From assembly GCA_021777225.1 (NCBI GenBank), contig JAJYDQ010000043.1:1-33974 (forward strand): 33,974 nt of DNA. The letters run 5' to 3'. Below, in pieces: positions 18,884 through 27,408 of this stretch. The first letter of the stretch is position 1. Each line of letters starts with the position of its first letter. The position numbers and the translations under genes are program-made. This stretch comes from Deltaproteobacteria bacterium. GTDB lineage: Bacteria; Desulfobacterota; Desulfomonilia; Desulfomonilales; Desulfomonilaceae. Below the pieces are notes generated by a model. That model was not told where the DNA came from. It saw only the letters and a program-made list of their open reading frames with translations, and did not search any database.

Positions 18884-21800
18884 TTTTCCATTTTTAAATT
18901 CTCAAATGGCTCAAGTCTTATGTCAGGTGAACTGTAAAGACCTCGAATTCTAAAAGTCGTAGTCAATATCTTTCCATCTTTAGTGATCAAATTACCAAAA
19001 ATACCCGAAACAATGGCGTCCAATCCTACCAGAGGCGATACCTGCACCTTAAAATCTATTCGGTTCTGATCACTGAAATACATTCCTGAACCATCAATTC
19101 TGGCCGCGTCCGACAATAATTTTAAATTTCTGAACTGCCATTTGTTATCAAAAACTACCATTTTCCACGTAATTGTTTGATATGGTAAACCTTGGCCTAT
19201 GAAGTCAGGGAGACGCCCTCTAATCAATGAACCCAAATTAATTAGGGAAAAAAGTTTGGACAGGATTTCAAATCTATAAATAATTCCATTTGTTAATACA
19301 ACATCAAAAATACCTGTTTTGTAAATCCCATGATTTTCAACACTTTTTCGAAGCTTCCATTGCATTTTTCCATGGACGCTCATGTTCCCATCGACCTTTA
19401 CTCTTTGAGGATCAGAGACAAAAATTCTATCAAATTTAAGATTCTCACCTTGAAAATCAAGTTTTAAGGGAATGATCGTTTGCGCCTTGATGTCAAAGTC
19501 GGCGCTTCCCCTCAAAATACCGTCCGCAAAGTTCATTTGCCATTTTTGCACTTTTACCAAACCAGAAACTCCATTAAGTTCAGAGCGGAAATCATCAAAA
19601 GATCTGAGTTCAGTTTTACCTTTGAGGACGTGAACGTTTCCGGAGAGTTTACACTTTGCAAGAAATCGAATTAGCGGATTGGTCTGTATCCATTCTTGCC
19701 ATGTTACAGAACCTGTTTCACCTGGTGGAGCGGTGAAGTCCGTGGTGTCCATAAATTCCGATTCTATGACAAATTTGAGCCGGGGACTTTCCCCGTCCAT
19801 TATTGAGAAATTTCCTGCGATCAATGAGCTTCCAGTTCGGGACCTTTCGATGGTAACATTTATGAACTTAGACTTGCTTTGAAAAACGCCAGTTAATCCT
19901 TCAGTGGCTTTCCTAAATCTTGGTAACCTCATAGAAACATGGCTAAAAATTATATTAGCTTCAAAATTTGGTCCCTGATTTTTTTCCTTTCTTATCGAAA
20001 AATCCCCTTCCAATCTTCCGCCGCTTTGCAACTCCAATACAGGATCTGCAAATGGGATAAGAGAAGATGTTGGGATTCCTTTAGGTGGTAAATTAACAAG
20101 GACAAGAAATTTCCCATCGTCTTTGAAAAAGGCCTTTGCTGATATTCTGCCGGCTTCTGATATCAAGTAGGCTTCCTCTACAGATAACCCTTCACGATTC
20201 CTAATCCCTGAGAATTCAACTTTAGCGCTTGTTCCATTCATTTTTCTTAGAAAAGGCTCGTAGACTATTGTAGAAGGAGAAAGATCGATGCTCCCAGAGA
20301 AAACAAGATTTGTTGGTTTACCTTTAACATTGATAGAGAAAGGAGCATTGCCAGCCAGATTCCAGCCATTTGGAACCACGCCAAATTTATGTATATCCAC
20401 ACCCCCAAGCTTAAAATCCAGACTGAGATTCCAATCGGATTGAGACGCGTCCCCTTTAAATTCGAAAGGACTATCCCCAACTAAACCTCTGATTCCGGAA
20501 ATACTGACTCTAGCGCCTCTAAACCGAATATCACCAACCAGTTTTCTTATAGGTAACGACAATCCGTCAAGTCTAAACTGAATTTCCTCGAGTCTCACAC
20601 GACCAGTAAGAGATGGGTCGGATAGAGCGCCTTTTACATCCATAGTTATGGCGGCAGTCCCCTGAGCCTCAAGAATATTTTTGAAGATGGGCTCAAATCT
20701 TTGAGAAAAAGGCTTATGCGCTAGCACATCACGAACGTCGGAAGCATGAGCATTCGCGGACACAAATAAATCGACAGTTGGCTTTGTTTTCAAATTGGAA
20801 ATCCAACCGTTTATTACCACAGGAGAATTTCCCAGAGATAAGTTTATTCCCTTAAAAAGGACTTCTGTCGTATTTAAGCGAACAAACCCGGTTGCTTCAC
20901 TGATAGGGGATGAACATCCTGGGACAAAACCTGACACATTGCCAAGAACAATGTCAAATCCCATGTTAGCATTTTGGAAGTTTCCCTTTCGAAACGAATC
21001 CAGGTCGTTACTCCAGAATGAATTGACAATTTGAACGTGTCCTTTTAACTCAGCCTTTTTTATGTGATCCCGCTCGGAAACCGGGAACAAACTCAATGGC
21101 AGAAAATCTGATATTCTTTTAAGATCAATCTCTGCTCTGGAAATCGTTACTGCTAATGTTGAATTGGCTTTCTGTCTATCTTTGACCTGGATTTTCAGTG
21201 AAGCCACCACTCCGGGTAAACTTATTTCCTGCAAATCCAGACTAATTAATTTGTCCGTCAGGTCACCTGCAAATCGAGTTCCGATTTTATCTATCGGGAC
21301 CCTGGATTTGATAAGTTGATTCGATTGTATAAAACCACCGGAAACAATTGAGACTCCACTGAATGCCCATTTACCGGAATCAAATTTTGCATCTGCGGCG
21401 AAACTGAAATTGGCTCCTGAAATGGGTATATTCACACCAAAAAACTTTACAAAGACGAGAAAGGGTTTCACTGGACAATCGGAAAATTTTGCGCTGAAAA
21501 TTCTGGGGGTTTGATTTCTGTCCAATGGATTCTCAGATGAAAAACTACCCTTCATTTCAAAAGAACCATAAAGAGTAGATTCGCAGGCGCGTCCACTGAT
21601 TTCAAAAGAATCAACTCCTGAAAGATTCAAATTTTGAAACTTGATATTCAATTGGGTAAAGACAAGTTGATCTTTGGCAGGGGAACGAACTGAATTTGAT
21701 TTATTTCGATTTATAATGTTGCCTTGATTCAGCTCAAATTGACTAATTTCAGGTTTCAGCCAAAATGTTTCAGCTAAAGTTTTTTCAAAGTTGGAAAAGC

Positions 21801-22296
21801 TCTCATCATTCTTTTGCTCGGTTTCTAAAAACAAAGTAGGCGATGCGATAGAAAGCTTCTTGAGTTTTAGTGAGTGAAAAAAAAGAGAGCCTATATCAAG
21901 ATCAAAGGCAATTTCCTTAGCCTGAAAAACAGATCTGTTGTCGGGTTTGATAATATTGAGTTCCAACAGGGAAATCTGGACATTTCTGTAAGTTGACCAA
22001 TGTATCGAAAGGTCTCGATACTTGATTTTTTTACCAATTCTGGTTTCAGTCAAGGCAGTCAAATATTTCCCTGCTGTTTCCGCTGTTATAAAAAAGTAGG
22101 CTAGGGAAAAAGCTACAACAATGCTAAAAAGACCAAAAAGAACAAGAACAATCAAAATTCTGAAGCCATAAGATTTTTTTTTGATTGATGTCCTCAAAGG
22201 TTGTCCGTGAATCTCGTTCATGAAAATGTTTGGAAGACAACGAGGCGGGGTAATCCTTAATATTAAATTTACGATGCTCTGTAAGGTCTGGATCAA
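18880..22296 (-). CDS. Large AsmA-like membrane-anchored protein
   Basis: A 1138-residue protein with one N-terminal membrane helix (about 44-70) and a long beta-rich periplasmic region of repeated AsmA/YhdP-like strands. The N-terminal segment ITAETAGKYLTALTETRIGKKIKYRDL and the C-terminal RFEILSKLFSLINLGSLIRGRLPDF with a LLSDAARIDGSGMYF strand match AsmA-like proteins. Related proteins (AsmA, TamB, YhdP) bridge the periplasm and are implicated in phospholipid transport to the outer membrane; that role here is an inference. The start is uncertain: TTG at 22296 gives the longest frame with only a weak ribosome-binding site, while ATG at 22221 would still keep the membrane helix. A small Rho-N gene lies just upstream. 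Confidence 0.8.
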   Translation of the reverse strand: MIQTLQSIVNLILRITPPRCLPNIFMNEIHGQPLRTSIKKKSYGFRILIVLVLFGLFSIVVAFSLAYFFITAETAGKYLTALTETRIGKKIKYRDLSIHWSTYRNVQISLLELNIIKPDNRSVFQAKEIAFDLDIGSLFFHSLKLKKLSIASPTLFLETEQKNDESFSNFEKTLAETFWLKPEISQFELNQGNIINRNKSNSVRSPAKDQLVFTQLNIKFQNLNLSGVDSFEISGRACESTLYGSFEMKGSFSSENPLDRNQTPRIFSAKFSDCPVKPFLVFVKFFGVNIPISGANFSFAADAKFDSGKWAFSGVSIVSGGFIQSNQLIKSRVPIDKIGTRFAGDLTDKLISLDLQEISLPGVVASLKIQVKDRQKANSTLAVTISRAEIDLKRISDFLPLSLFPVSERDHIKKAELKGHVQIVNSFWSNDLDSFRKGNFQNANMGFDIVLGNVSGFVPGCSSPISEATGFVRLNTTEVLFKGINLSLGNSPVVINGWISNLKTKPTVDLFVSANAHASDVRDVLAHKPFSQRFEPIFKNILEAQGTAAITMDVKGALSDPSLTGRVRLEEIQFRLDGLSLPIRKLVGDIRFRGARVSISGIRGLVGDSPFEFKGDASQSDWNLSLDFKLGGVDIHKFGVVPNGWNLAGNAPFSINVKGKPTNLVFSGSIDLSPSTIVYEPFLRKMNGTSAKVEFSGIRNREGLSVEEAYLISEAGRISAKAFFKDDGKFLVLVNLPPKGIPTSSLIPFADPVLELQSGGRLEGDFSIRKEKNQGPNFEANIIFSHVSMRLPRFRKATEGLTGVFQSKSKFINVTIERSRTGSSLIAGNFSIMDGESPRLKFVIESEFMDTTDFTAPPGETGSVTWQEWIQTNPLIRFLAKCKLSGNVHVLKGKTELRSFDDFRSELNGVSGLVKVQKWQMNFADGILRGSADFDIKAQTIIPLKLDFQGENLKFDRIFVSDPQRVKVDGNMSVHGKMQWKLRKSVENHGIYKTGIFDVVLTNGIIYRFEILSKLFSLINLGSLIRGRLPDFIGQGLPYQTITWKMVVFDNKWQFRNLKLLSDAARIDGSGMYFSDQNRIDFKVQVSPLVGLDAIVSGIFGNLITKDGKILTTTFRIRGLYSSPDIRLEPFENLKMEN

Positions 22297-22329
22297 TACA
22301 TAAACGAACTCTATTTGATTTCTCGGTTA

Positions 22330-22353
22330 CAAGGAGGATATGAATCCCCCTTG
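22330..22353. other. Hairpin between the Rho-N gene and the AsmA-like gene
   Basis: CAAGGAGGAT and ATCCCCCTTG form a 10-base stem with one mismatch and a 4-base loop. It is 22 bases beyond the end of the Rho-N gene on the minus strand, without a T run, so it is more likely an RNA-processing or stability hairpin than a terminator. Its plus strand happens to read as a strong Shine-Dalgarno followed by a six-codon frame. Confidence 0.45.
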
Positions 22354-22374
22354 TCGATAATAGCTTTCATGTAT

Positions 22375-22707
22375 TTATGCTTGACGAGTTCTCTTTTTCA
22401 TCCTTGAAACCTTGCGTCGAAGAATATCGAGTCTATTTCTATCCGCGCCATCACTACGTTCCTGAACAAGTTTTGCTCTTAACTGTTTAACCTTGTCTTT
22501 AAAAACTCGCACACCTTCCGAATTTTTCTTGGACACGGAAGGCGGAAGACCCTTCTCCGCCCGTAGAAAGTCAATGATTTCGCGCTTATTCATGCCATGA
22601 ATACCTTGAATGTTAGGCACCTTTAAAGCTTCTACACGCAATTCTTTTATGGTCCAATCTTCTAAAGGTTTTTCCTTTTTTGCCTTGCGTTCCTTTTTGT
22701 CGCCCAT
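22375..22707 (-). CDS. Small Rho-N (SAP-like) domain protein
   Basis: A 110-residue, strongly basic protein. Residues about 15-55 (LEDWTIKELRVEALKVPNIQGIHGMNKREIIDFL) match the Rho termination factor N-terminal helical domain, which in Rho binds nucleic acid alongside the OB fold. The rest is a basic helical tail (KVKQLRAKLVQERSDGADRNRLDILRRKVSRMKKRTR) with no ATPase part. It may bind RNA or DNA; function is not established. It has an excellent AAGGAGG site before ATG and its own promoter with an extended -10. The AsmA-like gene follows on the same strand. Confidence 0.82.
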   Translation of the reverse strand: MGDKKERKAKKEKPLEDWTIKELRVEALKVPNIQGIHGMNKREIIDFLRAEKGLPPSVSKKNSEGVRVFKDKVKQLRAKLVQERSDGADRNRLDILRRKVSRMKKRTRQA

Positions 22708-23201
22708 TGATCCTCCTTGAATTTTTGCGTTTCTCGGTGTTTCAAAAAGATTATATCAAAATCTCGAACTGTTAAAAATGCTCTCCAATGTGTCAAATCA
22801 TAAGGCAAATCAATTTTACAAATTATTGGTCCCTGTTGTCTATAACTCGTACTGTTTTACGCTTGCTGTGTGGAAGAAAACCATATTGAATCCCATGGAC
22901 GTGAAGTTTAACCGGAAAGTTTCTTATAATCAAATCCCCAACTTTTTTCCCACAAAATGGAGAAAAGATCCACCCGCGTCCTGAGCAAGTTCAATCTTTT
23001 AAAATAATCGATCATTAGATTCTGGTCTGTCAAGCTTTACCTGATATTCACAATTCACATTGGTCAGGCTGCTGAAAACACTATGTCCTAAAAGGAGGCA
23101 AAAAAAGGTTTCATCACATATCTCCAGACACGATATAAAAGGCGGTTGATCGAAAATCAGGCCAAAACGCAAGCCAACAAAGCAAGGCCAATTTTTTAAA
23201 T
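22708..23201. other. Intergenic region between holA and the Rho-N gene
   Basis: A 494-base gap, AT-rich at its ends. Apart from the Rho-N promoter I see no convincing signal. A plus-strand frame at 22778-22984 (68 codons) lacks a ribosome-binding site and family resemblance, so it is not called. An isolated AAAAGGAGGC at 23090-23099 has no start codon at a usable distance. No clear terminator for holA was found. Confidence 0.55.
22750..22758 (-). promoter_or_regulatory. Extended -10 promoter for the Rho-N gene
   Basis: On the minus strand TGA directly precedes TATAAT, an extended -10 element. The -35 position 17 bases upstream reads TTTTTA, a weak match. It would start a transcript about 35 bases before the Rho-N start codon. 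Confidence 0.48.
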
Positions 23202-24575
23202 CTAACCAGGAATATGTGGGCCGTGATTGTCTGAGTCACAAATTGCCAAAACCAGATTTTCGAGAATAATTTCAGGAGCAAAAGAGCCTAACTTTGAAGA
23301 CTTAATTTGCATATCCGCGGCCAGAATCATTTCCATTACTCGCCTTAATTTGTCAAGAGGAAAGGCCTGAGCCGTTTTTAATAGTTGAAAAAGAGGAAAA
23401 TCTTTTTGATTCAATAGATTGAACTTGCTCTTGTTTAATTTTTCCGAAGAAGTTTCCTGCCTGACTCTTGCGACTATGGAGACAAACCTGTCATAAGACA
23501 GATTCGATTTCCAGGTTGACTTGAAACTCGTAAACAGCAACTCACGGGCCGCTATGAGTTTACGGAATTCAGATGCGATAACCGCAAGTGTCTGCAATGG
23601 ATGATCTACTGCTTTGAGATTTTCATGAAGCGCTATCAACAATTTTTCAGGGTTTGATTCCCGAATTGCTCTTGATAAGTCAAAAAAAGCCGCCTCGTGA
23701 AAATCCAGAAAAAGGTCTTTAACATCATAAACCGTTATCTCCGAACGTTCGCCCAGATAAGACACGATTTTCTGTAATTCACTTCTGATACGTCTAAGGT
23801 CTTTACCTGATTTTGAAAAAGCAAGTTCCATAGCCTCAGACGTAATAGTTTTCCCATGAGTTCGCAGAAAGTCTTTAACTAAACTTTGGAAATAATTTCT
23901 ATCAAGTTTTGCAAACGATCTATCAACTCTTGGCTTTAGTTCTTCAACTTGTCCTTTTTCCTGAAAAATTTTTAAAAGAGAGTTTCTTTTATCGACAGAA
24001 TTTGCGGTCATAATTAAACAGGTGTCCTGAGGTAAGCCATTTTGCAGTAGATCCACGAGGATATTTTCATCACCTGATGACATTGACCCTGAAAATTCAT
24101 TAGCAAAGGTTGCCGCTGCTTGCATGAGCAATTCACGGTCTGAGGGATCCAGACTCGACGCCTCATCTACTTCTTTTAACCAATCATTGGGCAAATTCCC
24201 GATTGCGGGAACGAGATCAAGGGAAACCGCCAATTGTTTCAGAAACCGAAAAGCCGCCTTGGAATCTCCGGTTTTCCATAAGTCAACAATACGACCTAAG
24301 GTTTTTGTGATGTTAGCCCTATTCGTGAATAAGGGAGTCTGTTCCACAAGCGCAGCGCGTATTCCCCCGAACAAGGGTCTGTTCATTAAATAAGAAATTA
24401 GATCGCCCATGTCTAAACTGGAGCCATCAAAAGTCTTTAGATTAGTCGTCTTTGAGGCTGGGTCCAGAATCGAATCAATCAGGTATGAGACTCTTTCTTT
24501 GATCAAAAAGTCATCACCATGAAATAAAAAAAGACCTGTCGATATCTGTGGTTTTTTAACGGGTTTGTCTTTCAT
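23202..24575 (-). CDS. holA: DNA polymerase III subunit delta
   Basis: The clamp-loader subunit that opens the beta sliding clamp. The N-terminal LFLFHGDDFLIKERVSYLID and mid-protein SKSGKDLRRIRSELQKIVSYLG with the later LLIALHENLKAVDHPLQTLAVIASEFRKL are the standard HolA features (AAA-like domains I-II, then the collar domain). At 457 residues it is longer than the usual 320-350; the extra stretch (about residues 85-165, including TGDSKAAFRFLKQLAVSLDL) interrupts the first domain. It appears to be transcribed alone. The start ATG follows TCAAGGAAT. It is not a delta-prime (HolB) because the P-loop is absent. Confidence 0.87.
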   Translation of the reverse strand: MKDKPVKKPQISTGLFLFHGDDFLIKERVSYLIDSILDPASKTTNLKTFDGSSLDMGDLISYLMNRPLFGGIRAALVEQTPLFTNRANITKTLGRIVDLWKTGDSKAAFRFLKQLAVSLDLVPAIGNLPNDWLKEVDEASSLDPSDRELLMQAAATFANEFSGSMSSGDENILVDLLQNGLPQDTCLIMTANSVDKRNSLLKIFQEKGQVEELKPRVDRSFAKLDRNYFQSLVKDFLRTHGKTITSEAMELAFSKSGKDLRRIRSELQKIVSYLGERSEITVYDVKDLFLDFHEAAFFDLSRAIRESNPEKLLIALHENLKAVDHPLQTLAVIASEFRKLIAARELLFTSFKSTWKSNLSYDRFVSIVARVRQETSSEKLNKSKFNLLNQKDFPLFQLLKTAQAFPLDKLRRVMEMILAADMQIKSSKLGSFAPEIILENLVLAICDSDNHGPHIPG

Positions 24576-24962
24576 ATTCCTTGAAAGTATGCCCTAAGGG
24601 CCTCTATGTCATTTATATGTCTTGATTTTATGAAGAAAAAAAGTTTCTTGTGAACTTTCATTATTCTATATGGTCAATATAATTATATAGGGTTAGTCCG
24701 TCAAACAAACTGAAGAGCTGGAGTGTCGCGCGAGAATCGGCAGGCATGTCCGATTTTGTACATAACTGTTATGATATTGAAAACACTGTATAACGTTAAG
24801 ATGATCAATATCAAAGTGTCGGAAGTTGTACAATGAATGAAAGCAAAACAATCGAAAATCTAACTATAACCTGCTGAACTTATGACTTGTTTTCATAAAT
24901 CTATAGGTTTGGCGCCATAGTTGCTTTCTAAACTGGCATGAAAATCTTAAAGGAATTTAAAC
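24576..24962. other. Divergent intergenic region between holA and a small gene
   Basis: A 387-base, AT-rich gap. It contains a short perfect palindrome GCCCTAAGGGC (24592-24602) close to the holA start and several TATA-like stretches, but no promoter pair strong enough to name. No coding frame or RNA gene was recognised. Confidence 0.5.
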
Positions 24963-25235
24963 ATGAGCCAGAAAAGTAATAAAGAGAATAAAAAAGAAGA
25001 ACGTCAGGAAGAAGTTATTGCCACACTTATAAACCCTATTCATGTTTTTTCAGGGGCCGTGCAAGTTAAGGACTACATAACGGCGCAAAAGCAGCTTCTC
25101 AGAGATTTTGGTGAAGACATTTACTTTAACTGGCAACTTGAAGTGCTTCACGCTGAAATAGCGACGATCATAGAGGAACTTAAAACAGAAACTACAGGAC
25201 CACGTCCTAATACCAGCATAGTTGGCCAAGCATGA
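24963..25235 (+). CDS. Small protein of unknown function
   Basis: A 90-residue frame that I do not recognise. It has a highly charged N-terminus (SQKSNKENKKEERQEE) followed by a segment predicted to be largely helical (VFSGAVQVKDYITAQKQLLRDFGEDIYFNWQLEVLHAEIATIIEEL) and a short polar tail. There is no signal peptide, Cys pair or membrane segment. AAAGGA lies 8 bases before the ATG, which supports it as a real gene. It stands alone, with divergent holA on the left and a possible RNA gene on the right. Confidence 0.6.
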   Translation: MSQKSNKENKKEERQEEVIATLINPIHVFSGAVQVKDYITAQKQLLRDFGEDIYFNWQLEVLHAEIATIIEELKTETTGPRPNTSIVGQA

Positions 25236-25327
25236 TTGATTTCATAATTCCTTGGTTTCGGAAAATATGAAAAGATTGTCATTTGTCGTTAAGCGGTAAA
25301 ACAAGAGATAATAAATATTGATCAGAA

Positions 25328-25464
25328 TTGTTGGCGTTGTCAATGCTAACATATAACGCGCTTCGGAGGAAAAGGCATAACCAAACACCACCTGTTACAT
25401 GGATTTGACTTTTGAATGTCTCACGCCGGAAAACGGGAACTTGAAAGTTCCCGTTTTCCTTTTT
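25328..25464 (+). ncRNA. Candidate small RNA or transcription attenuator
   Basis: A promoter-like pair, TTGTTG (25328-25333) and TATAAC (25352-25357) with 18 bases between, is followed about 105 bases later by a strong intrinsic terminator. No reading frame lies between them. The RNA would run from about 25364 to 25464. AGGAAAA (25367-25373) could pair with TTTTCCT (25454-25460) in the terminator stem, allowing an antiterminator form. It is not a class I recognise. The alternative is simply a long 3' untranslated region of the preceding gene. Confidence 0.35.
25428..25464 (+). terminator. Strong intrinsic terminator
   Basis: A perfect inverted repeat, GGAAAACGGGAACTT and its complement (25428-25442 and 25445-25459), is followed by five T. 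It lies 193 bases after the small unknown gene and 104 bases before the outer-membrane barrel gene. Confidence 0.92.
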
Positions 25465-25496
25465 GGGTAATATTGAAGAATAATGGAATTTATCAG

Positions 25497-25525
25497 TTGA
25501 AGCCGAAGTGCGAAAATTATATAAA
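25497..25525 (+). promoter_or_regulatory. Candidate promoter for the outer-membrane barrel gene
   Basis: TTGAAG (25497-25502) and TATAAA (25520-25525) are 17 bases apart, directly after the terminator. Transcription would start near 25532, about 35 bases before the ATG at 25568. Confidence 0.5.
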
Positions 25526-25567
25526 CCGGGGCAACTGACCGCCATTGCATGAAAGGTGGTTTCAAAT

Positions 25568-26392
25568 ATGGGCGTAAAGAAAATCTCCCTCGTTTTAATG
25601 TCAATACTAATTTGGGGTATGAGTGGTTCACTTTGTGACGCGTTGGCTCAAGAACCTTTTACTTTAACTTCATGGGGAAGATTCTTCTCAGGTATTGAGT
25701 GGGGCTACCAATGGGTAGCGGGTGATTTTGTCATACCAGCCGGGGGTCGGCCAGGGTCAGGGGCACGTATTTTTTTGGGACCTGATCTCGGAGCGGACCA
25801 GACCGAATCTGTAAAAATTTTTACAGATGCGGAAATCCTTAATAGCCATTATTTGGACTTGGATTACTTCATGTGCCTAGCTACAGGGCTGAAAAGAGTT
25901 CAGCGTGACCTACTCTTTCATAACAGGTTGTATCCGGAAAATTCTCTTGTGGATACCCGAGCTGACATTAACTGGTTAAGATTTACATACGCATACAAAT
26001 TCTTTGATGTTGATTCATGGAATATTTGCCCATCAATAGGTATTCATTATATACTTTGCGGAGTGACTCTAAATGGTGAAAACGAAGAAGGACCAAATAC
26101 ATCTAACAATAGACGACTTGACGCGACGTTTCCTACCATCGGTGTTCAAGCGCGCTTCCTGGCGCCCTATGGGCTAGACTTCAAAGCTGAGTGGGAAGGA
26201 ATGCATCTCATTACAATTGGCTTGATTTCCAGCTTTCAACTTTACGCAAATTGGGAAATTTACCCTGATATAAGATTGAGTCTTGGATTCACAAATCGTC
26301 TTGTGAGTTCAATTGAGGACAATCAGGAATTAAACAATGAATGGTTTTACAATATGACTGGCTTTACAGGCGGAATAGCTTTTGGCTTTTAG
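25568..26392 (+). CDS. Predicted outer-membrane beta-barrel protein
   Basis: A 274-residue exported protein of no family I can name. MGVKKISLVLMSILIWGMSG begins a signal peptide, with likely cleavage after ALA before QEPF. The mature part alternates polar and hydrophobic residues with many aromatics (WGRFFSGIEWGYQWVAGDF, LRFTYAYKFF, FQLYANWEIYPDIRLSLGFTNR) and ends FTGGIAFGF, a terminal Phe typical of Bam-assembled barrels. ATG 25568 is chosen because AAAGGTGG lies 8 bases upstream; GTG at 25556 sits inside that site. It appears to be a single-gene transcript with its own promoter and converges on the peptidase-like gene. Confidence 0.75.
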   Translation: MGVKKISLVLMSILIWGMSGSLCDALAQEPFTLTSWGRFFSGIEWGYQWVAGDFVIPAGGRPGSGARIFLGPDLGADQTESVKIFTDAEILNSHYLDLDYFMCLATGLKRVQRDLLFHNRLYPENSLVDTRADINWLRFTYAYKFFDVDSWNICPSIGIHYILCGVTLNGENEEGPNTSNNRRLDATFPTIGVQARFLAPYGLDFKAEWEGMHLITIGLISSFQLYANWEIYPDIRLSLGFTNRLVSSIEDNQELNNEWFYNMTGFTGGIAFGF

Positions 26393-26405
26393 ATGAACAG
26401 GGTCC

Positions 26406-27140
26406 CTAACGAGCCGGGGCCAAACGAACATTGCTTCCAGGCGCCGACGCCTTGAGAAATCGAGGTTTAGCTATTGGGCCAATGCCAATACGCGAGGGTT
26501 TGGATGACGCGAAAGCTGAATACAGGTATTTAATTTTCCTCATTAAACCATCATGGTATTCAAGGGCTTCAGGAAAGCAGATCGCGTGATACGTGATATC
26601 CAATGATGTGTATCCATTGTTACCAAGATCTATATATCGGGCTTCGCTCGTGTAATTCGGATCATAAACCTTGAGAAGATTTTTCTCCGGAAGCCAGGCG
26701 AAGGCTAGAACTGCATGCAAAACAGCGCCGGATGATCCTCTGTTCATGAGCAGCACTAAACGAGGTTCACCTGCGGTTAGACCACTAACAAGCCTGCGAA
26801 AAGGTTCAGAATTGTTTCCGTTATACCTGTTGCAAAAATCCGCCTGAATTCTGACCAGATTCTTGCTATAAAATTCCTGCAATTGTTTTGCGATTTTCGT
26901 TTGGATTTTGTTATCCAGCATCTTACGCAACGGAAGACCGTCCGGTTTATTCAAGTAGTACCAGCGAGCGAAAGCCGCTATAGCAAAACAGTAACCGGGC
27001 GCATTTGATATTGTGAAAGCATCTTGAGAAATATCAAAAGAAGCTTCAGCCAAGGTGCACATAATAGCTTGAGGCAAATATAGAAGAGCTGTTAAAAGCG
27101 CGTACAAAAATACACGCTTAAGACTAAAAAAGCCCTTCAT
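26406..27140 (-). CDS. Putative secreted papain-like cysteine peptidase
   Basis: A 244-residue exported protein. The N-terminus (KRVFLYALLTALLYLPQAIM) is a signal peptide or membrane anchor. NAPGYCFAIAAFARWYY (Cys51) resembles the nucleophile helix of C39/papain-like peptidases, AVLHAVLAFAW (His142) resembles the histidine strand, and KVYDPNY (Asp160, Asn162) resembles the third-residue segment. Spacing and order fit a Cys-His-Asp/Asn triad, so a peptidase or transglutaminase-like fold is plausible, but I do not recognise the family. The C-terminal tail after about 215 is basic and low in structure. The start ATG has CTGGAG upstream and a near-consensus promoter. It converges on the barrel gene. 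Confidence 0.6.
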   Translation of the reverse strand: MKGFFSLKRVFLYALLTALLYLPQAIMCTLAEASFDISQDAFTISNAPGYCFAIAAFARWYYLNKPDGLPLRKMLDNKIQTKIAKQLQEFYSKNLVRIQADFCNRYNGNNSEPFRRLVSGLTAGEPRLVLLMNRGSSGAVLHAVLAFAWLPEKNLLKVYDPNYTSEARYIDLGNNGYTSLDITYHAICFPEALEYHDGLMRKIKYLYSAFASSKPSRIGIGPIAKPRFLKASAPGSNVRLAPAR

Positions 27141-27175
27141 AAGAAAAACTCCAGTTAGGTAAGGATATTTGTGAT

Positions 27176-27204
27176 ATTATATAAAATATCGGTTGATATA
27201 TCAA
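27176..27204 (-). promoter_or_regulatory. Near-consensus promoter for the peptidase-like gene
   Basis: On the minus strand TTGATA (-35, 27204-27199) and a perfect TATAAT (-10, 27181-27176) are separated by 17 bases. Transcription would start near 27168, about 28 bases before the start codon. The -35 lies in a TTGATATATCAA palindrome (27193-27204) that could be an operator. Confidence 0.65.
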
Positions 27205-27408
27205 GCAAGAATGCAAAGGGAACGCAGCTTGGGATTTGCCTCAAGTTTATGATCAAAAACTCTTTTCTCACATGTCTGGTAAATGTTAAGTTGGTGAGTG
27301 CGCAAGAGGTTTTGCTGAATGAAATGACGGCTTAGTCTCTGATGAATTGATTTATATGGGTTCTATCAACGGATCAGGCGTATATAAATATTTTGGGAAA
27401 AATTTGAA

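Noticed and set aside
22778-22984. Plus-strand frame of 68 codons in the holA to Rho-N gap.
   Set aside because: No ribosome-binding site, no family resemblance, and the region looks non-coding.
24636-24659. Minus-strand AAAGTT/AACTTT stem followed by T, upstream of holA.
   Set aside because: Only six AT-rich pairs; too weak to call a terminator or attenuator.
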